A stretch of DNA of 64,000 nt from Cupriavidus pauculus (GCF_008693385.1 NZ_CP044065.1:2790001-2854000), one strand, 5' to 3'; numbered from the stretch's first letter, positions 9,820-18,838 are shown. The notes: a model not told the origin generated them from the letters alone. A program made the numbers and translations.

Positions 9820-11037
9820 ATGACACCCACGCAACCTTCCACGGACAGCACACAACCGGCCGGCAGCGCTGGGCTGGCCCTGCTCGCCCTCGCCGTCGGC
9901 GCCTTTGGCATCGGCACCACCGAGTTCTCGCCGATGGGCCTGCTGCCCACGATCGCCGCCGGCGTGAACGTTTCCATCCCGACCGCGGGCATGCTGATCA
10001 GCGCCTACGCCATCGGCGTGATGGCCGGCGCGCCGCTGATGACGCTCGCGCTGTCGCGCTGGTCGCGCCGCACCGCGCTGATCGTGCTGATGAGTATCTT
10101 CACCATCGGCAACCTGCTGTCCGCGGTGGCCACCGACTACACGATGCTGCTGCTCGCGCGGCTCGTCACCAGCCTCAACCACGGCGCGTTCTTCGGCCTC
10201 GGTTCGCTCGTCGCGGCCAGCGTGGTCCCGCGCGAGAAGCAGGCCAGCGCGGTGGCGACGATGTTCATGGGGCTGACCATCGCCAACGTCGGCGGCGTGC
10301 CCGCGGCCACGTGGCTCGGTAACGTGATCGGCTGGCGCATGTCGTTCGCGGCCACGGCCGGTCTCGGCGTGCTCGCGATGGCCGCGCTGTGGTTCGCCCT
10401 GCCGAAGGGCAGCGCGGGCCAGCGTCCGAACGTGCGCGCGGAGCTTGCCGTGCTCACGCGTCCCGTCGTGCTCGGCGCGCTGGCGACCACCGTGCTCGGT
10501 GCCGGCGCCATGTTCACGCTCTATACCTATATCGCGCCGACACTGTCGGACCTCACGGGTGCGTCGTCGGGCTTCATTACCGCGATGCTCGTGCTCATCG
10601 GTCTCGGCTTCACGATCGGCAACGCCGCGGGCGGCAAGCTCGCGGACCGTTCGCTCGATGGCAGCCTGATCGGCTTTCTCGTGCTGCTGATCGCCGTGAT
10701 GCTCGCGTTCCCGCTGCTGGCAAAGTCGCATGCGGGCGCGGCAATCGGCCTCCTGATCTGGGGCGTCGCGACGTTCGCCGTCGTGCCGCCGCTGCAGATG
10801 CGCGTGATGCGCGCGGCCGTGGAAGCGCCGGGGCTGGCGTCGTCGGTCAACGTGGGCGCATTCAACCTCGGCAACGCGCTCGGCGCGGCGGCCGGCGGCT
10901 GGGCCATCTCTGCGGGCTTCGGCTACAAGGCCGTGCCGCTCGTCGGCGCCATCATCGCGGCGGCCGGCCTGGCACTGGTGCTCGTCCAGATCTCGGTCCG
11001 CCGCAAGCCCGCGGGCCTGTCGCTGGGCGAACGATAA
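9820..11037 (+). CDS. ydhP: MFS drug/arabinose-type efflux transporter, YdhP-like
   Basis: 405 residues from the ATG at 9820, which follows CCGGAGAT with good spacing; an upstream in-frame ATG at 9775 lacks a ribosome site. The protein has 12 predicted membrane helices. It agrees along its length with E. coli YdhP as I remember it (for example GAFGIGTTEFSPMGLLP, SLNHGAFFGLGS and NIGAFNLGNALGAA-type segments), placing it in the DHA1/AraJ branch. Substrate unknown. It converges on the SnoaL-like gene with a 22-bp gap. Confidence 0.88.
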   Translation: MTPTQPSTDSTQPAGSAGLALLALAVGAFGIGTTEFSPMGLLPTIAAGVNVSIPTAGMLISAYAIGVMAGAPLMTLALSRWSRRTALIVLMSIFTIGNLLSAVATDYTMLLLARLVTSLNHGAFFGLGSLVAASVVPREKQASAVATMFMGLTIANVGGVPAATWLGNVIGWRMSFAATAGLGVLAMAALWFALPKGSAGQRPNVRAELAVLTRPVVLGALATTVLGAGAMFTLYTYIAPTLSDLTGASSGFITAMLVLIGLGFTIGNAAGGKLADRSLDGSLIGFLVLLIAVMLAFPLLAKSHAGAAIGLLIWGVATFAVVPPLQMRVMRAAVEAPGLASSVNVGAFNLGNALGAAAGGWAISAGFGYKAVPLVGAIIAAAGLALVLVQISVRRKPAGLSLGER

Positions 11038-11059
11038 CGGTGCCCATCGGCGGCACTCG

Positions 11060-11644
11060 TCAGCCGATGCCGAGCCGCCGCCGCTCGGTCTGCACCTGAT
11101 CCTCACCATCGCGGCGGCCGATGATCCAGCCGTCGCCGGGCACCAGCGCGCGGTATTTCACATCGACGATCTGCTTCCAGTCCTGGATCAGATCGCGATG
11201 GGCAATGCGCCATACTCCATCCCGCCTTTCCATCCGATCGAGGTAGCGTGACGACGTGAACATGTCCATGGGCGCGTCGGCGTCGCCGGCCGCGCCGCCG
11301 GTCAGCTGCGCAAGCTGCGGCTTGGCCTCGGCCGGGTACTGCTGGATCGTGCGCACGTAGGTCTCCACCAGCGCGACGTCGTCGCTCGCGAACTCGATCA
11401 GCATGTTGCCGATAAAGTGGCTCGAGGTCGCGATCGGCCGGTGCCGCACGAGGATCCATTCGACGAGCCCTTCCGCCGGACCGATATACGGACCATGGCT
11501 GTCGATCGCGCCGGGCCAGAAGATATCGAGCATGCCCTGCCGGTCCAGCCGGTCTACCGCGCGGCACCAGCGGAACATCAGGTCCTGGATCTGCAGGCGG
11601 GAGACGATGCGTTCGGGGGTGTATTGGCTGGTCGTCATGGTCAT
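11060..11644 (-). CDS. SnoaL/NTF2-like fold protein (putative hydratase/isomerase or dioxygenase small-subunit type)
   Basis: 194 residues with the pattern of SnoaL-like proteins: an N-terminal helix pair (ERIVSRLQIQDLMFRWCRAVDRLD) followed by FWPGAIDSHGPY and alternating strands. The fold is shared by ketosteroid isomerase, polyketide cyclases and small subunits of ring-hydroxylating dioxygenases. No catalytic role can be fixed from sequence alone. The ATG at 11644 overlaps the TGA of the upstream Bug gene (ATGA), which argues for translational coupling as the last gene of the operon. Any role is presumably in the same pathway as the monooxygenase and CoA-transferase upstream. Confidence 0.78.
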   Translation of the reverse strand: MTMTTSQYTPERIVSRLQIQDLMFRWCRAVDRLDRQGMLDIFWPGAIDSHGPYIGPAEGLVEWILVRHRPIATSSHFIGNMLIEFASDDVALVETYVRTIQQYPAEAKPQLAQLTGGAAGDADAPMDMFTSSRYLDRMERRDGVWRIAHRDLIQDWKQIVDVKYRALVPGDGWIIGRRDGEDQVQTERRRLGIG

Positions 11645-12669
11645 GCGGTCTTGAACTGCACACGGGTGGAAAGCTCCTGCATCTGCGCGGCCTCCCTGCG
11701 GATCAATGTCGCGAGATCGGCTGGCGTGCCGCCGACGGGCACGATGCCGTACCCCTCCATCTTCGACACGATGGCCTTGTCGGCGAGCATGCCATTGAGC
11801 AGCGTATTGAGCCGCGCGACGATCGGCTTCGGCGTGTTCGCGGGCGCGCCCACGCAGAACCATGGCGACATCACGAACCCGGGCATCGTCTCCGACAACG
11901 TCGGCAGATCGGGCAGCAGCGGCGAGCGCTGCGCGGACGTGACCGCGAGCGCCTTGATGCGGCCCGCCTGAATGAGCTTGAACGCGGACGAGATCTGATC
12001 GATCGTGAAATCGATATTGCCCGCGATGAGGTCCGTCAGCATCTGCGAGCCGCCCTTGTACGGCACGTGCACGGCCTGCACGCCCGCGCGCTGCTTGAAC
12101 ACCTCGCAGCTGATCTGCGCGCTCGATGCCACGCCGGAACTCCCGTACTGGAAGTTCCCGCCTCTGGCCTTCATCAGCGCGATGAGCGCGGCCGGCGAAT
12201 CGACGTCGAGCGAGGGCCGCACCATCAGCACGTTCGGCGTCTCCGCAAGATTGATCACGGGCGCGATCGAGTCGATCGTGAACGGCAGCTTCTCGTACGC
12301 GAAATGGTTCGTGACCATGGTGCCGACCGAACCCATCAGCAACGTGTAGCCATCGGGGTTCGCGCGCGAGACCGCGGCCACGCCGATGGTGCCCGTGGCA
12401 CCGGGCAGGTTCTCGACCATCACGGGCTTGCCGAGCGTCTTCTGCAGATGCTCGGCAACGAAGCGGCCGAGGATGTCCGTGGATCCGCCGGGCGGGAATG
12501 GGACCACGACCTTGATCGGCTGGGCGGGCCAGCCGGTGGGCAGCGACGCGGGCGTCGCCACGGCAGGGGTCGCCTGCGCGTGTGCAAGACGGCCTGACGG
12601 CAGCGCGAAGCCCGCCGCCAGCGATCCGCCAATGCACTGCCGCACAAAGCGGCGTCTCGATGATTCCAT
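11641..12669 (-). CDS. Tripartite tricarboxylate transporter (Bug) substrate-binding protein
   Basis: 342 residues. The N-terminus carries a twin-arginine-like signal (SRRRFVRQ) and a hydrophobic stretch ending near ALA-HAQA. The mature part shows Bug/TctC hallmarks: WPAQPIKVVVPFPPGGSTD near the start, VENLPGATGTIG, VPYKGGSQMLTDLIAGNIDF and VTSAQRSPLLPDLPT. These proteins bind carboxylates or other small molecules in the periplasm for uptake by TctAB-type permeases or for signalling. No TctA or TctB is in the window. The start has GGAGA upstream. It is the fifth gene of the operon; the longer reading frame reaching 13518 is only an open extension across patatin-coding DNA. Confidence 0.92.
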   Translation of the reverse strand: MESSRRRFVRQCIGGSLAAGFALPSGRLAHAQATPAVATPASLPTGWPAQPIKVVVPFPPGGSTDILGRFVAEHLQKTLGKPVMVENLPGATGTIGVAAVSRANPDGYTLLMGSVGTMVTNHFAYEKLPFTIDSIAPVINLAETPNVLMVRPSLDVDSPAALIALMKARGGNFQYGSSGVASSAQISCEVFKQRAGVQAVHVPYKGGSQMLTDLIAGNIDFTIDQISSAFKLIQAGRIKALAVTSAQRSPLLPDLPTLSETMPGFVMSPWFCVGAPANTPKPIVARLNTLLNGMLADKAIVSKMEGYGIVPVGGTPADLATLIRREAAQMQELSTRVQFKTA

Positions 12670-12710
12670 GACATGTCTCCTCTCGTTATGGGCACCGCAT
12701 CCGCCGGACT

Positions 12711-13565
12711 TCAGGCATGCCACGCCGCGGCGATCTCCGTCGCCATCCGCGCGGCCTGCGCCAATCCCGCCCGCGCGCTCGGCACGCAACGCGACGGATC
12801 CAGAACGTTGTCGGTCATCGCATCGAGCGACGCCGCATCGGGAACGATCACGGACACGGATGCGCCACGCGCGCGGAGCCCGTCCACCTCGGCGCGCAGA
12901 TGACCGCTGACGGGATTGCCCTCTGCATACCCGAGCGGCGCGATCACGAGCACATGCTTCGCGTCCGGCGCGAGGTCGGCGTTGGTCAGCGAGCGGATGC
13001 CGCCATCCATGTAGACGCGTCCGCCGATCGGCACGGCCGGCCACGCGCCCGGCACCGCGCAACTCGCGGCAATCGCATCGACGAAGTCCACACCGCCGTC
13101 CGCATCGAACACGACGTGCGCCCCGGTCGCGGTATCCACCGCCACCACATGCAGCGCGCGTCCGGGCCATGTCGCGCGCGGCAGGCGGCCCGCGACGATG
13201 GCGCGGCGCGCGTCGAGCGGTACGGTCTCGCTGCGCAGCGCGAACGCGCCGATGCGCCGGCGCGCCGCATCGATATCGTCGCCCACGCGTTTCATGAGAT
13301 GCCGGTTGCGCGCGTCCGCGTCGGCCTGCGAGTAGGGCCGCGCCTGTTCGAGCGAACCAGCGGGCGGCGCAAGCTGCTGCGCGAGCAGCGTTTCCACCGC
13401 CACACCGGACGCCAGCTGCGCACCGACCACCGAGCCGGCCGACGTCCCGACGAACGCATCGGCGTCGGCGATATCGACACCGGCCCGCGCGAGCCCTGCC
13501 GCGATGCCCGTGGCCCACGCAATGCCGGCCACCCCGCCCCCGCCCAGCACGACCGCGCGTTTCAT
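12711..13565 (-). CDS. Patatin-like phospholipase/esterase
   Basis: 284 residues with the patatin plan: an oxyanion-hole loop GGGGVAG (residues 8-14), the nucleophile elbow GTSAG with Ser42, and the catalytic Asp in MDGG (Asp187). It lacks a signal peptide, so it is probably cytoplasmic. Patatin hydrolases cleave acyl ester bonds. Next to a Baeyer-Villiger monooxygenase, whose products are esters or lactones, a natural inference is hydrolysis of that product, though this is not shown by sequence. The ATG overlaps the upstream CoA-transferase stop as ATGA (13562-13565). Confidence 0.87.
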   Translation of the reverse strand: MKRAVVLGGGGVAGIAWATGIAAGLARAGVDIADADAFVGTSAGSVVGAQLASGVAVETLLAQQLAPPAGSLEQARPYSQADADARNRHLMKRVGDDIDAARRRIGAFALRSETVPLDARRAIVAGRLPRATWPGRALHVVAVDTATGAHVVFDADGGVDFVDAIAASCAVPGAWPAVPIGGRVYMDGGIRSLTNADLAPDAKHVLVIAPLGYAEGNPVSGHLRAEVDGLRARGASVSVIVPDAASLDAMTDNVLDPSRCVPSARAGLAQAARMATEIAAAWHA

Positions 13566-14776
13566 ATGACCCCCGCGTCGTTCAGCGCGGCCAGGCGCTC
13601 GGGCGACAGCCCCAGCAGATCGCCGTAGATCTCGGCGTTGTGCTGGCCCAGGTCCGGCGCGGGCTCGATCGGCTTTTCGGCGCTATCGGGAAACTTCGGC
13701 ACCACGCCCGCCATCTTCACGGGACCGATATGCGGATCCGGCACGGACGCGATGGTGCCGCGCGCGCGATAGTGCGGATCGTTCATGATGTCCTCGATGC
13801 TGAAGATGAACGAGTACGCGAGCCTGGCCTCGTCGAGCGTGGCGCATAGCTCCGCCACGGGCTGCGCCTCGATCCACGCGGCCAGCGCGGTGTTCAGCTC
13901 GTCCACGTGCTGCCAGCGCTGTTCGTGCGTGACAAAGCGCGGATCGTCGAGCCAGTCCTGCCGGCCCATGGCCTGCGCCAGCCGCTGGAAGCCCGCGTCG
14001 GCGGACACGGTGAGGATCATGTAGCGGCCATCGGACGTGCGGAAGTGCTCGCCCGGCGCCGCCGCGAAGTGCTTGTTGCCGCGCCGCTCCCGCACGGTAC
14101 CCAGACGGTCGTAGGCGGGCACCAGTACCTCGGTGAAACGGATGATCGATTCGTACATGGCGAGGTCGATCTGCTGGCCTTCGCCGCCGTGCATGTCGCG
14201 GCGGTAGATCGCCATCATCAGCGCGAACGCGCCGAGGATCGCGGACTGGTAATCGGCGATCGACGTGCCGATGCGCACGGGCGGACGATCGGGGAACCCC
14301 GTGATGCCCATGAGTCCGCCGAAGGCCAGCGCGATGCGGTCGTATCCCGCGCGCTCGCGATAGGGTCCCGTCTGGCCGAAGCCCGAAATCCGCAGCATGA
14401 TCAGCTGCGGATTGCGCGCCTTGAGCACGTCCCATCCGCAGCCCCACTTCTCGAGCGTGCCGGGGCGAAAGTTCTCGACCACGGCATCGGCGTGTTCGAC
14501 CAGATCGAGCAGCAGCTCGCGACCCTCCGGCTTGCGCAGGTCGAGCGTGATGCTCTTCTTGTTGCGGTTCTCGACGCTCCAGTACAGGCAGCGACCATCG
14601 ACGAACGGGCCGAGATCGCGCACGGTGTCGCCACGGCGCGGGACCTCGACCTTGATGACCTCGGCACCGAAGTCGCCGAACAGCGTGGCCGCGACAGGAC
14701 CCGCGACCATGGTGCCGAGATCGAGAATGCGCAGGCCGCTCAGCAGATGCGGGCCGGGACCGGAGGTCATCTTCAT
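13562..14776 (-). CDS. CaiB/BaiF family (class III) CoA-transferase
   Basis: 404 residues. It has the family pattern: LRILDLGTMVAGPVAATLFGDFGAEVIKVE near the N-terminus, then VVENFRPG, ISGFGQTGPY and GYDRIALAFGGLMGITG, with Asp146 as the expected acyl-anhydride-forming residue. These enzymes move CoA between carboxylic acids. I choose the ATG at 14776 because it follows AAGGAGGGGG at ideal spacing and overlaps the monooxygenase stop as ATGA; an earlier in-frame ATG at 14815 is inside that gene. It likely activates a carboxylate substrate or intermediate of this operon. Confidence 0.92.
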   Translation of the reverse strand: MKMTSGPGPHLLSGLRILDLGTMVAGPVAATLFGDFGAEVIKVEVPRRGDTVRDLGPFVDGRCLYWSVENRNKKSITLDLRKPEGRELLLDLVEHADAVVENFRPGTLEKWGCGWDVLKARNPQLIMLRISGFGQTGPYRERAGYDRIALAFGGLMGITGFPDRPPVRIGTSIADYQSAILGAFALMMAIYRRDMHGGEGQQIDLAMYESIIRFTEVLVPAYDRLGTVRERRGNKHFAAAPGEHFRTSDGRYMILTVSADAGFQRLAQAMGRQDWLDDPRFVTHEQRWQHVDELNTALAAWIEAQPVAELCATLDEARLAYSFIFSIEDIMNDPHYRARGTIASVPDPHIGPVKMAGVVPKFPDSAEKPIEPAPDLGQHNAEIYGDLLGLSPERLAALNDAGVI

Positions 14777-16773
14777 GATGCGGCCCCCTCCTTCTGCGCG
14801 CTGAGCGGGTCGCATGCGCGCGTCGCGGCATTGCCTTCGCGCACGATATAGTCGGCAAGGCCCGAGTTGCGCGTCATATGCCAGTAGTCGTCGTTGCGGA
14901 ACGGCGTGGGCGCCACCACGCGGCCGCGCGCGTTGCGGTACCAGTTGGACATGCCCTTGTGCGTCCAGATCATGCGCGCGTGGGCATCCTGCACGCGCGC
15001 GTTGTACGCGTCGTGCACGTCCTGCCGCACCTCGATCTCGAACCGCTCGTGCGCGTTCAGCGCGGCCTTGAGCAGCGACATCACGTACTGCACCTGCGTC
15101 TCCAGCAGCGCGACGACGCTGCCGCCATGGCCCAGCGCCGTGTTGGGGCCGGCCAGCATGAAGAAATTCGGAAAGCCCGGCGTGGCCACGCCGAGGTAGG
15201 CCTGCGCGCCGTGCGCGTCCCAGTGCTCGCGCACGTTGCGGCCACCGCGCCCATGCAGGTTGAATGACGACAGCAGGTTCACCGCATCGAAGCCCGTGCA
15301 GACCACGACGATATCGACCTCGTGGCGCTCGCCATCGGCCGTGACGACCGCATCGCGTTCCACGCGATCGATGCCGTCATTGACGATGCGCACGTTGTCG
15401 CGCGTGGCCGTGCGGAACCAGCCGTTGTCCATCAGCATGCGCTTGCCGAACGGCGGATAGTCGGGCAACACGTCGGGCAGCAGGTCCTGGCGGTCGCCAA
15501 GCTGCTCCCGCACGTACGAGACGAAGAACTCGCGATGCTTGTCGTTGCGGCGATTGATCGCGCGCTCCGGGTGCGGCCATTCGGGATCCACCTGCAGCGA
15601 GGCATGGATACGGTCGTTGAAGATCCAGGCAAGGCGCTGGCGATACCACGGCTGGTAGTACGGCAGTTCCTTCAAAAGAAAGCGCGCGGCCGCGGGCACG
15701 GGCTTCTGAAAACGCTCGAATGGCGCGGCCCATTGCCGGGACCGCTGGAACACCGTGAGCCGCGAGACGATCGGCGCGATCGCGGGCACGATCTGCATCG
15801 CGCTCGCGCCGTTGCCGATGATGGCCACACGCTTTCCGGCCACATCGAGGCCTTCGGGCCAGCGCGCGCTGTGGAAGCATGGGCCTTCGAACGTATCGAG
15901 CCCGGAGATCGGCGGCATCTTCGGCATATTGAGCAAACCCACCGCGCTGATCACGACATCGGCCCGAATGACGTCCGCATTGCCGTCGGCATCGGAGACA
16001 CGCACGGTCCAGTCCATGCTGCCTTCGTTGTACGTCGCCGCATCGACCTTCGTGCCGAAGCGCATATGCGCGCGCACGCCAAAGCGATGCGACACCTCGA
16101 CGAAGTAGGCCTGGATTTCCTCGCGCAGCGCGAAGTAGCGCGTCCAGTCCGCCCTGGCAAACGAGTATGAATAGATATGGTTCGGCGTATCGACGCCCGC
16201 GCCCGGATAGCGGTTCTCGTACCACGTGCCGCCAACCTCGGCATTCTTCTCGATCACCGTATGCGGAATGCCGGCACCCTGCAGGCGGATGGAAGCGCAG
16301 AGTCCCGCCACGCCCGCGCCGATCACCACCACGTGGAAGCCTTCGGGCACGCGGTATTCGTCGCGCTGGTCGATGCGGAACGCGGGGTCGCCGCCCAGCC
16401 ACGCGCCGACCATCGGACCGTAGGCTTCGGGCACGTCCTCGCCGACGCTGCGGCGCATCATCTCCACGAGTTCCCCGAGTTCGGGCAACGGCAGCGCGGC
16501 CGGCGCACCGGCCTTCCACGCGAGCACGGCATCGCGCGCGGCGTCGCGGACTTCCTGCTGGACCTCGGGCGGCAGGCCGCCGCTATCGTGATCGTCGATG
16601 CCGCGGATATGCGTGCACTGGTAGCGCTCGGACAGCCAGCGCCGGTCGCCGGTGAGATGCAACAGCATCATCAGCAGCGTGGGCACATTGGCCGCGGGCA
16701 GTGCGTGGTCGAGTTCGCGGATCCATGCGGGATCGATGGCAGGCGTGGAAGACGAGGAGGCGGTCATTGGCAT
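14773..16773 (-). CDS. Baeyer-Villiger flavin monooxygenase, 4-hydroxyacetophenone monooxygenase type
   Basis: 666 residues. An FAD Rossmann motif GAGVAG sits at about 152-157, the Baeyer-Villiger fingerprint FEGPCFHSARWP at about 295-306, and a second NADPH-binding motif GNGASA at about 320. The extra 140 residues at the N-terminus (ANVPTLLMMLLHLTGDRRWL) are typical of the HAPMO (HapE) subgroup, longer than cyclohexanone monooxygenase. The family inserts one oxygen of O2 next to a ketone carbonyl using NADPH. An alternative ATG lies at 16767; neither has a strong ribosome site. It is the second gene of the operon, 91 bp after the first Bug gene; that gap holds a short GC hairpin (about 16791-16805). 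Confidence 0.92.
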   Translation of the reverse strand: MPMTASSSSTPAIDPAWIRELDHALPAANVPTLLMMLLHLTGDRRWLSERYQCTHIRGIDDHDSGGLPPEVQQEVRDAARDAVLAWKAGAPAALPLPELGELVEMMRRSVGEDVPEAYGPMVGAWLGGDPAFRIDQRDEYRVPEGFHVVVIGAGVAGLCASIRLQGAGIPHTVIEKNAEVGGTWYENRYPGAGVDTPNHIYSYSFARADWTRYFALREEIQAYFVEVSHRFGVRAHMRFGTKVDAATYNEGSMDWTVRVSDADGNADVIRADVVISAVGLLNMPKMPPISGLDTFEGPCFHSARWPEGLDVAGKRVAIIGNGASAMQIVPAIAPIVSRLTVFQRSRQWAAPFERFQKPVPAAARFLLKELPYYQPWYRQRLAWIFNDRIHASLQVDPEWPHPERAINRRNDKHREFFVSYVREQLGDRQDLLPDVLPDYPPFGKRMLMDNGWFRTATRDNVRIVNDGIDRVERDAVVTADGERHEVDIVVVCTGFDAVNLLSSFNLHGRGGRNVREHWDAHGAQAYLGVATPGFPNFFMLAGPNTALGHGGSVVALLETQVQYVMSLLKAALNAHERFEIEVRQDVHDAYNARVQDAHARMIWTHKGMSNWYRNARGRVVAPTPFRNDDYWHMTRNSGLADYIVREGNAATRACDPLSAQKEGAAS

Positions 16774-16864
16774 TCTTTGGGCAAAAGGGGGCCCGCGGCG
16801 GGCCGCGCGCGGCCACCTTGGGCAACAAACATCGACGAGGAGAAGAAACGCTTGCCTGGGTGTC

Positions 16865-17836
16865 TTACTTGGGCGTCATGCCGGAGGTGCGCACGACATC
16901 GCCCCACTTCGCGTATTCGGCGGCAACGGTCTTCTGCATGAACTGCGGCGTGCCGGGCCAGGCCTCGAAGCCCAGCGCATCGAGCTTCTGCTTGACCTGC
17001 GGCATCGTGAGTACCTGCTGCAACTGCGCGCTGAGCTTCTGCACGATGGCGGGCGGCGTGCCGCGCGGGGCGACCAGCGCGGTCCAGCCCAGCGCTTCAT
17101 ATCCCTTTACCCCCGCCTCGATCATCGTCGGCACGTCCGGCGCGATCGAGGAGCGCGTGCTATCGAGCACGGCCAGCGCCTTGAGCTTGCCTGCCTTGAT
17201 GTTCTCGTGCTGCGCGCCGATGGTGTCCACCATGAGCTGCGCGCGGCCGGACATCACATCGATGGACGCGGGCGCGCCGCCCTGGTACGAGACCGTGGTG
17301 ATATCGACGTTGGCCTTGGACTTGAACAGCTGCAGCGCCAGCTCGAATGCCTGCGCGCCCGATGCGAACATCAGCTGGCCGGGCTTCTTGCGCGCGTCGC
17401 GGATCACGGCCTCCACGCTGTCATACCCGCTCGCGGGGCTGGCCAGCAGGATCATCGGTGCCTTGGCCACCATGCCGATGGGCTCGAAGTCGTTGAGCGG
17501 ATCGTAGAGCCTGGTGGCCTGCAGATGCGGCCCCGTGGTCAGCGTGCCGCTGACGGCCAGGCCGAGCGTGTAGCCATCGGGCGGCGCCTTGGCAACCATG
17601 CCCATCGCGATCATGCCGCCGACCCCGGGGCGGTTCTCGATCACGAACGACTGGTTGTTGAGCTTCGACAGCTCCTGCCCGATCAGGCGGCTGATCGTGT
17701 CCGAAGCGCCGCCGGGCGGGTAACCGACCAGCAGCTTCACGGGCCGGGCGGGAAAATTGTCGGGCCCCTGCGCATAGGCGCCGCCGGGCAGCAGCAGCGC
17801 CAGACAGGTGGCGGCAATGAGGGATGCGCGAGTCAT
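16865..17836 (-). CDS. Tripartite tricarboxylate transporter (Bug) substrate-binding protein, first gene of the operon
   Basis: 323 residues from the ATG at 17836, which follows AGGAGA with a 6-base spacer; the reading frame is open further upstream but without a better start. The Sec signal peptide ends at AYA (about residue 22). Mature hallmarks are FPARPVKLLVGYPPGGASD, IENRPGVGGMIAMGMVAKAPPDGYTL, VSYQGGAPASIDVMSGRAQLMVD and LDSTRSSIAPDVPT. It is only distantly similar to the second Bug protein of the same operon, so the two probably bind different ligands or one acts in sensing. It is divergent from the IclR gene across a 185-bp control region. Confidence 0.93.
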   Translation of the reverse strand: MTRASLIAATCLALLLPGGAYAQGPDNFPARPVKLLVGYPPGGASDTISRLIGQELSKLNNQSFVIENRPGVGGMIAMGMVAKAPPDGYTLGLAVSGTLTTGPHLQATRLYDPLNDFEPIGMVAKAPMILLASPASGYDSVEAVIRDARKKPGQLMFASGAQAFELALQLFKSKANVDITTVSYQGGAPASIDVMSGRAQLMVDTIGAQHENIKAGKLKALAVLDSTRSSIAPDVPTMIEAGVKGYEALGWTALVAPRGTPPAIVQKLSAQLQQVLTMPQVKQKLDALGFEAWPGTPQFMQKTVAAEYAKWGDVVRTSGMTPK

Positions 17837-17925
17837 GTTGTCTCCTGATGTTCTGTTTTTTTGTGTAGCCGATAGCCACAGTATCGGTATGCGCGCGTAA
17901 CGGCGTAAAACTCTCGATACCGATT

Positions 17926-17942
17926 CGTTCACAATGTGAACG
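17926..17942. promoter_or_regulatory. Perfect 17-bp palindrome, probable IclR operator
   Basis: CGTTCACAATGTGAACG is a perfect inverted repeat in the divergent region between the Bug-BVMO operon and the IclR gene. Its core recurs at 18013-18027. IclR regulators commonly bind such short palindromes upstream of the operon they control and their own gene. Binding is inferred, not seen. Confidence 0.7.
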
Positions 17943-18012
17943 TGCGGATTCCCCTATGCTGCACCGTAGCGGGCAGAGTGGCGATAATGGAGCGCGTCAT
18001 CGTTTTGCAGGA

Positions 18013-18027
18013 GTTCACATTGTGAAT
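18013..18027. promoter_or_regulatory. Second copy of the palindrome, overlapping the IclR start codon
   Basis: GTTCACATTGTGAAT differs from the first site only at the centre and at the end. It covers the spacer and the GTG start codon (18022) of the IclR gene, a position suited to autorepression. The two centres are about 86 bp apart, roughly eight helical turns. Confidence 0.65.
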
Positions 18028-18795
18028 ACGGAAGCCTCCCGTACGCGCGGCGCGCAGGCCGTGTTCCGGGCGATCGACCTGCTCAAGCTCGTCGGGCTGA
18101 ACCACGAGCACGGCATCTCGCTGGCTTCGCTGGTCGCGGCGACGGGGCTCGATCGGGCCACCGCCTACCGGCTGCTGAGTTCGCTCGTGCAGAGCGGCAT
18201 GGTCGCGCGCGACGAGGGCAAGCTGTACCGGCTTGGCCTCGAGTCGATGCAGCTGGGCCTCGCGACGATGAGCCGCGTGCCGATCATGGAGCGCTGCCGC
18301 CCGACGATGATCCGGCTTGCCCGGCGTACCGAGGACACCGTCTACCTCGTCGTGCGCAATGGCGACTATGCGCATTGCGTGCACTACGAGCAGGGCGCAT
18401 TTCCGATCAAGGCGCTCGTGCTGCAGGTCGGCGGGCTGCGGCTGCTGGGCGTGGGCTCGGCGGGCACCGCATTGATGGCAACGCTGTCAGACGCCGAACT
18501 CGAAGGCTTTCATGCGCGGCATGCGGCCGAGTTGCCGCCGGAGCGCGGTTCGCTGCCGCATCTGCTGCGCCAGGCCGCGCAGATCCGGCAACAGGGCCAT
18601 GCGCTGACCGACAACCTCGTGGCGACGGGCGTGGGCGGCGTGGGCGTGGCGTTCGAGGTTACGCCGGGGACCTATGCAGCCATCAGCATCGGCGCGATTC
18701 GCTCGCGCATGGACGATGCGCGGCGCCGATGGATCGCGGACCTGATGCGCGAGGAACTGCGCGCCGCGGGATGGGCGTTGCTGCCCGAGGGATGA
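18022..18795 (+). CDS. IclR family transcriptional regulator
   Basis: 257 residues starting at GTG 18022, which has GGAG at 18010-18013; an ATG at 17956 in frame has no ribosome site and lies within the operator region. The N-terminal winged helix-turn-helix (ISLASLVAATGLDRATAYRLLSSL) is followed by the IclR effector-binding domain (about residues 85-250: DTVYLVVRNGDYAHCVH, GVGSAGTALMA). Such regulators respond to small aromatic or organic acids. Position and the two palindromes make it the likely regulator of the divergent six-gene operon. Confidence 0.92.
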   Translation: MNTEASRTRGAQAVFRAIDLLKLVGLNHEHGISLASLVAATGLDRATAYRLLSSLVQSGMVARDEGKLYRLGLESMQLGLATMSRVPIMERCRPTMIRLARRTEDTVYLVVRNGDYAHCVHYEQGAFPIKALVLQVGGLRLLGVGSAGTALMATLSDAELEGFHARHAAELPPERGSLPHLLRQAAQIRQQGHALTDNLVATGVGGVGVAFEVTPGTYAAISIGAIRSRMDDARRRWIADLMREELRAAGWALLPEG

Positions 18796-18838
18796 TCCGC
18801 GTTTGCATCGCGCGCGGTCTCGCTTCACACTAGCGGGC

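Noticed and set aside
12670-13518. Open-frame extension of the second Bug gene up to 13518
   Set aside because: It overlaps the patatin gene out of frame. The signal peptide and ribosome site fix the Bug start at 12669.
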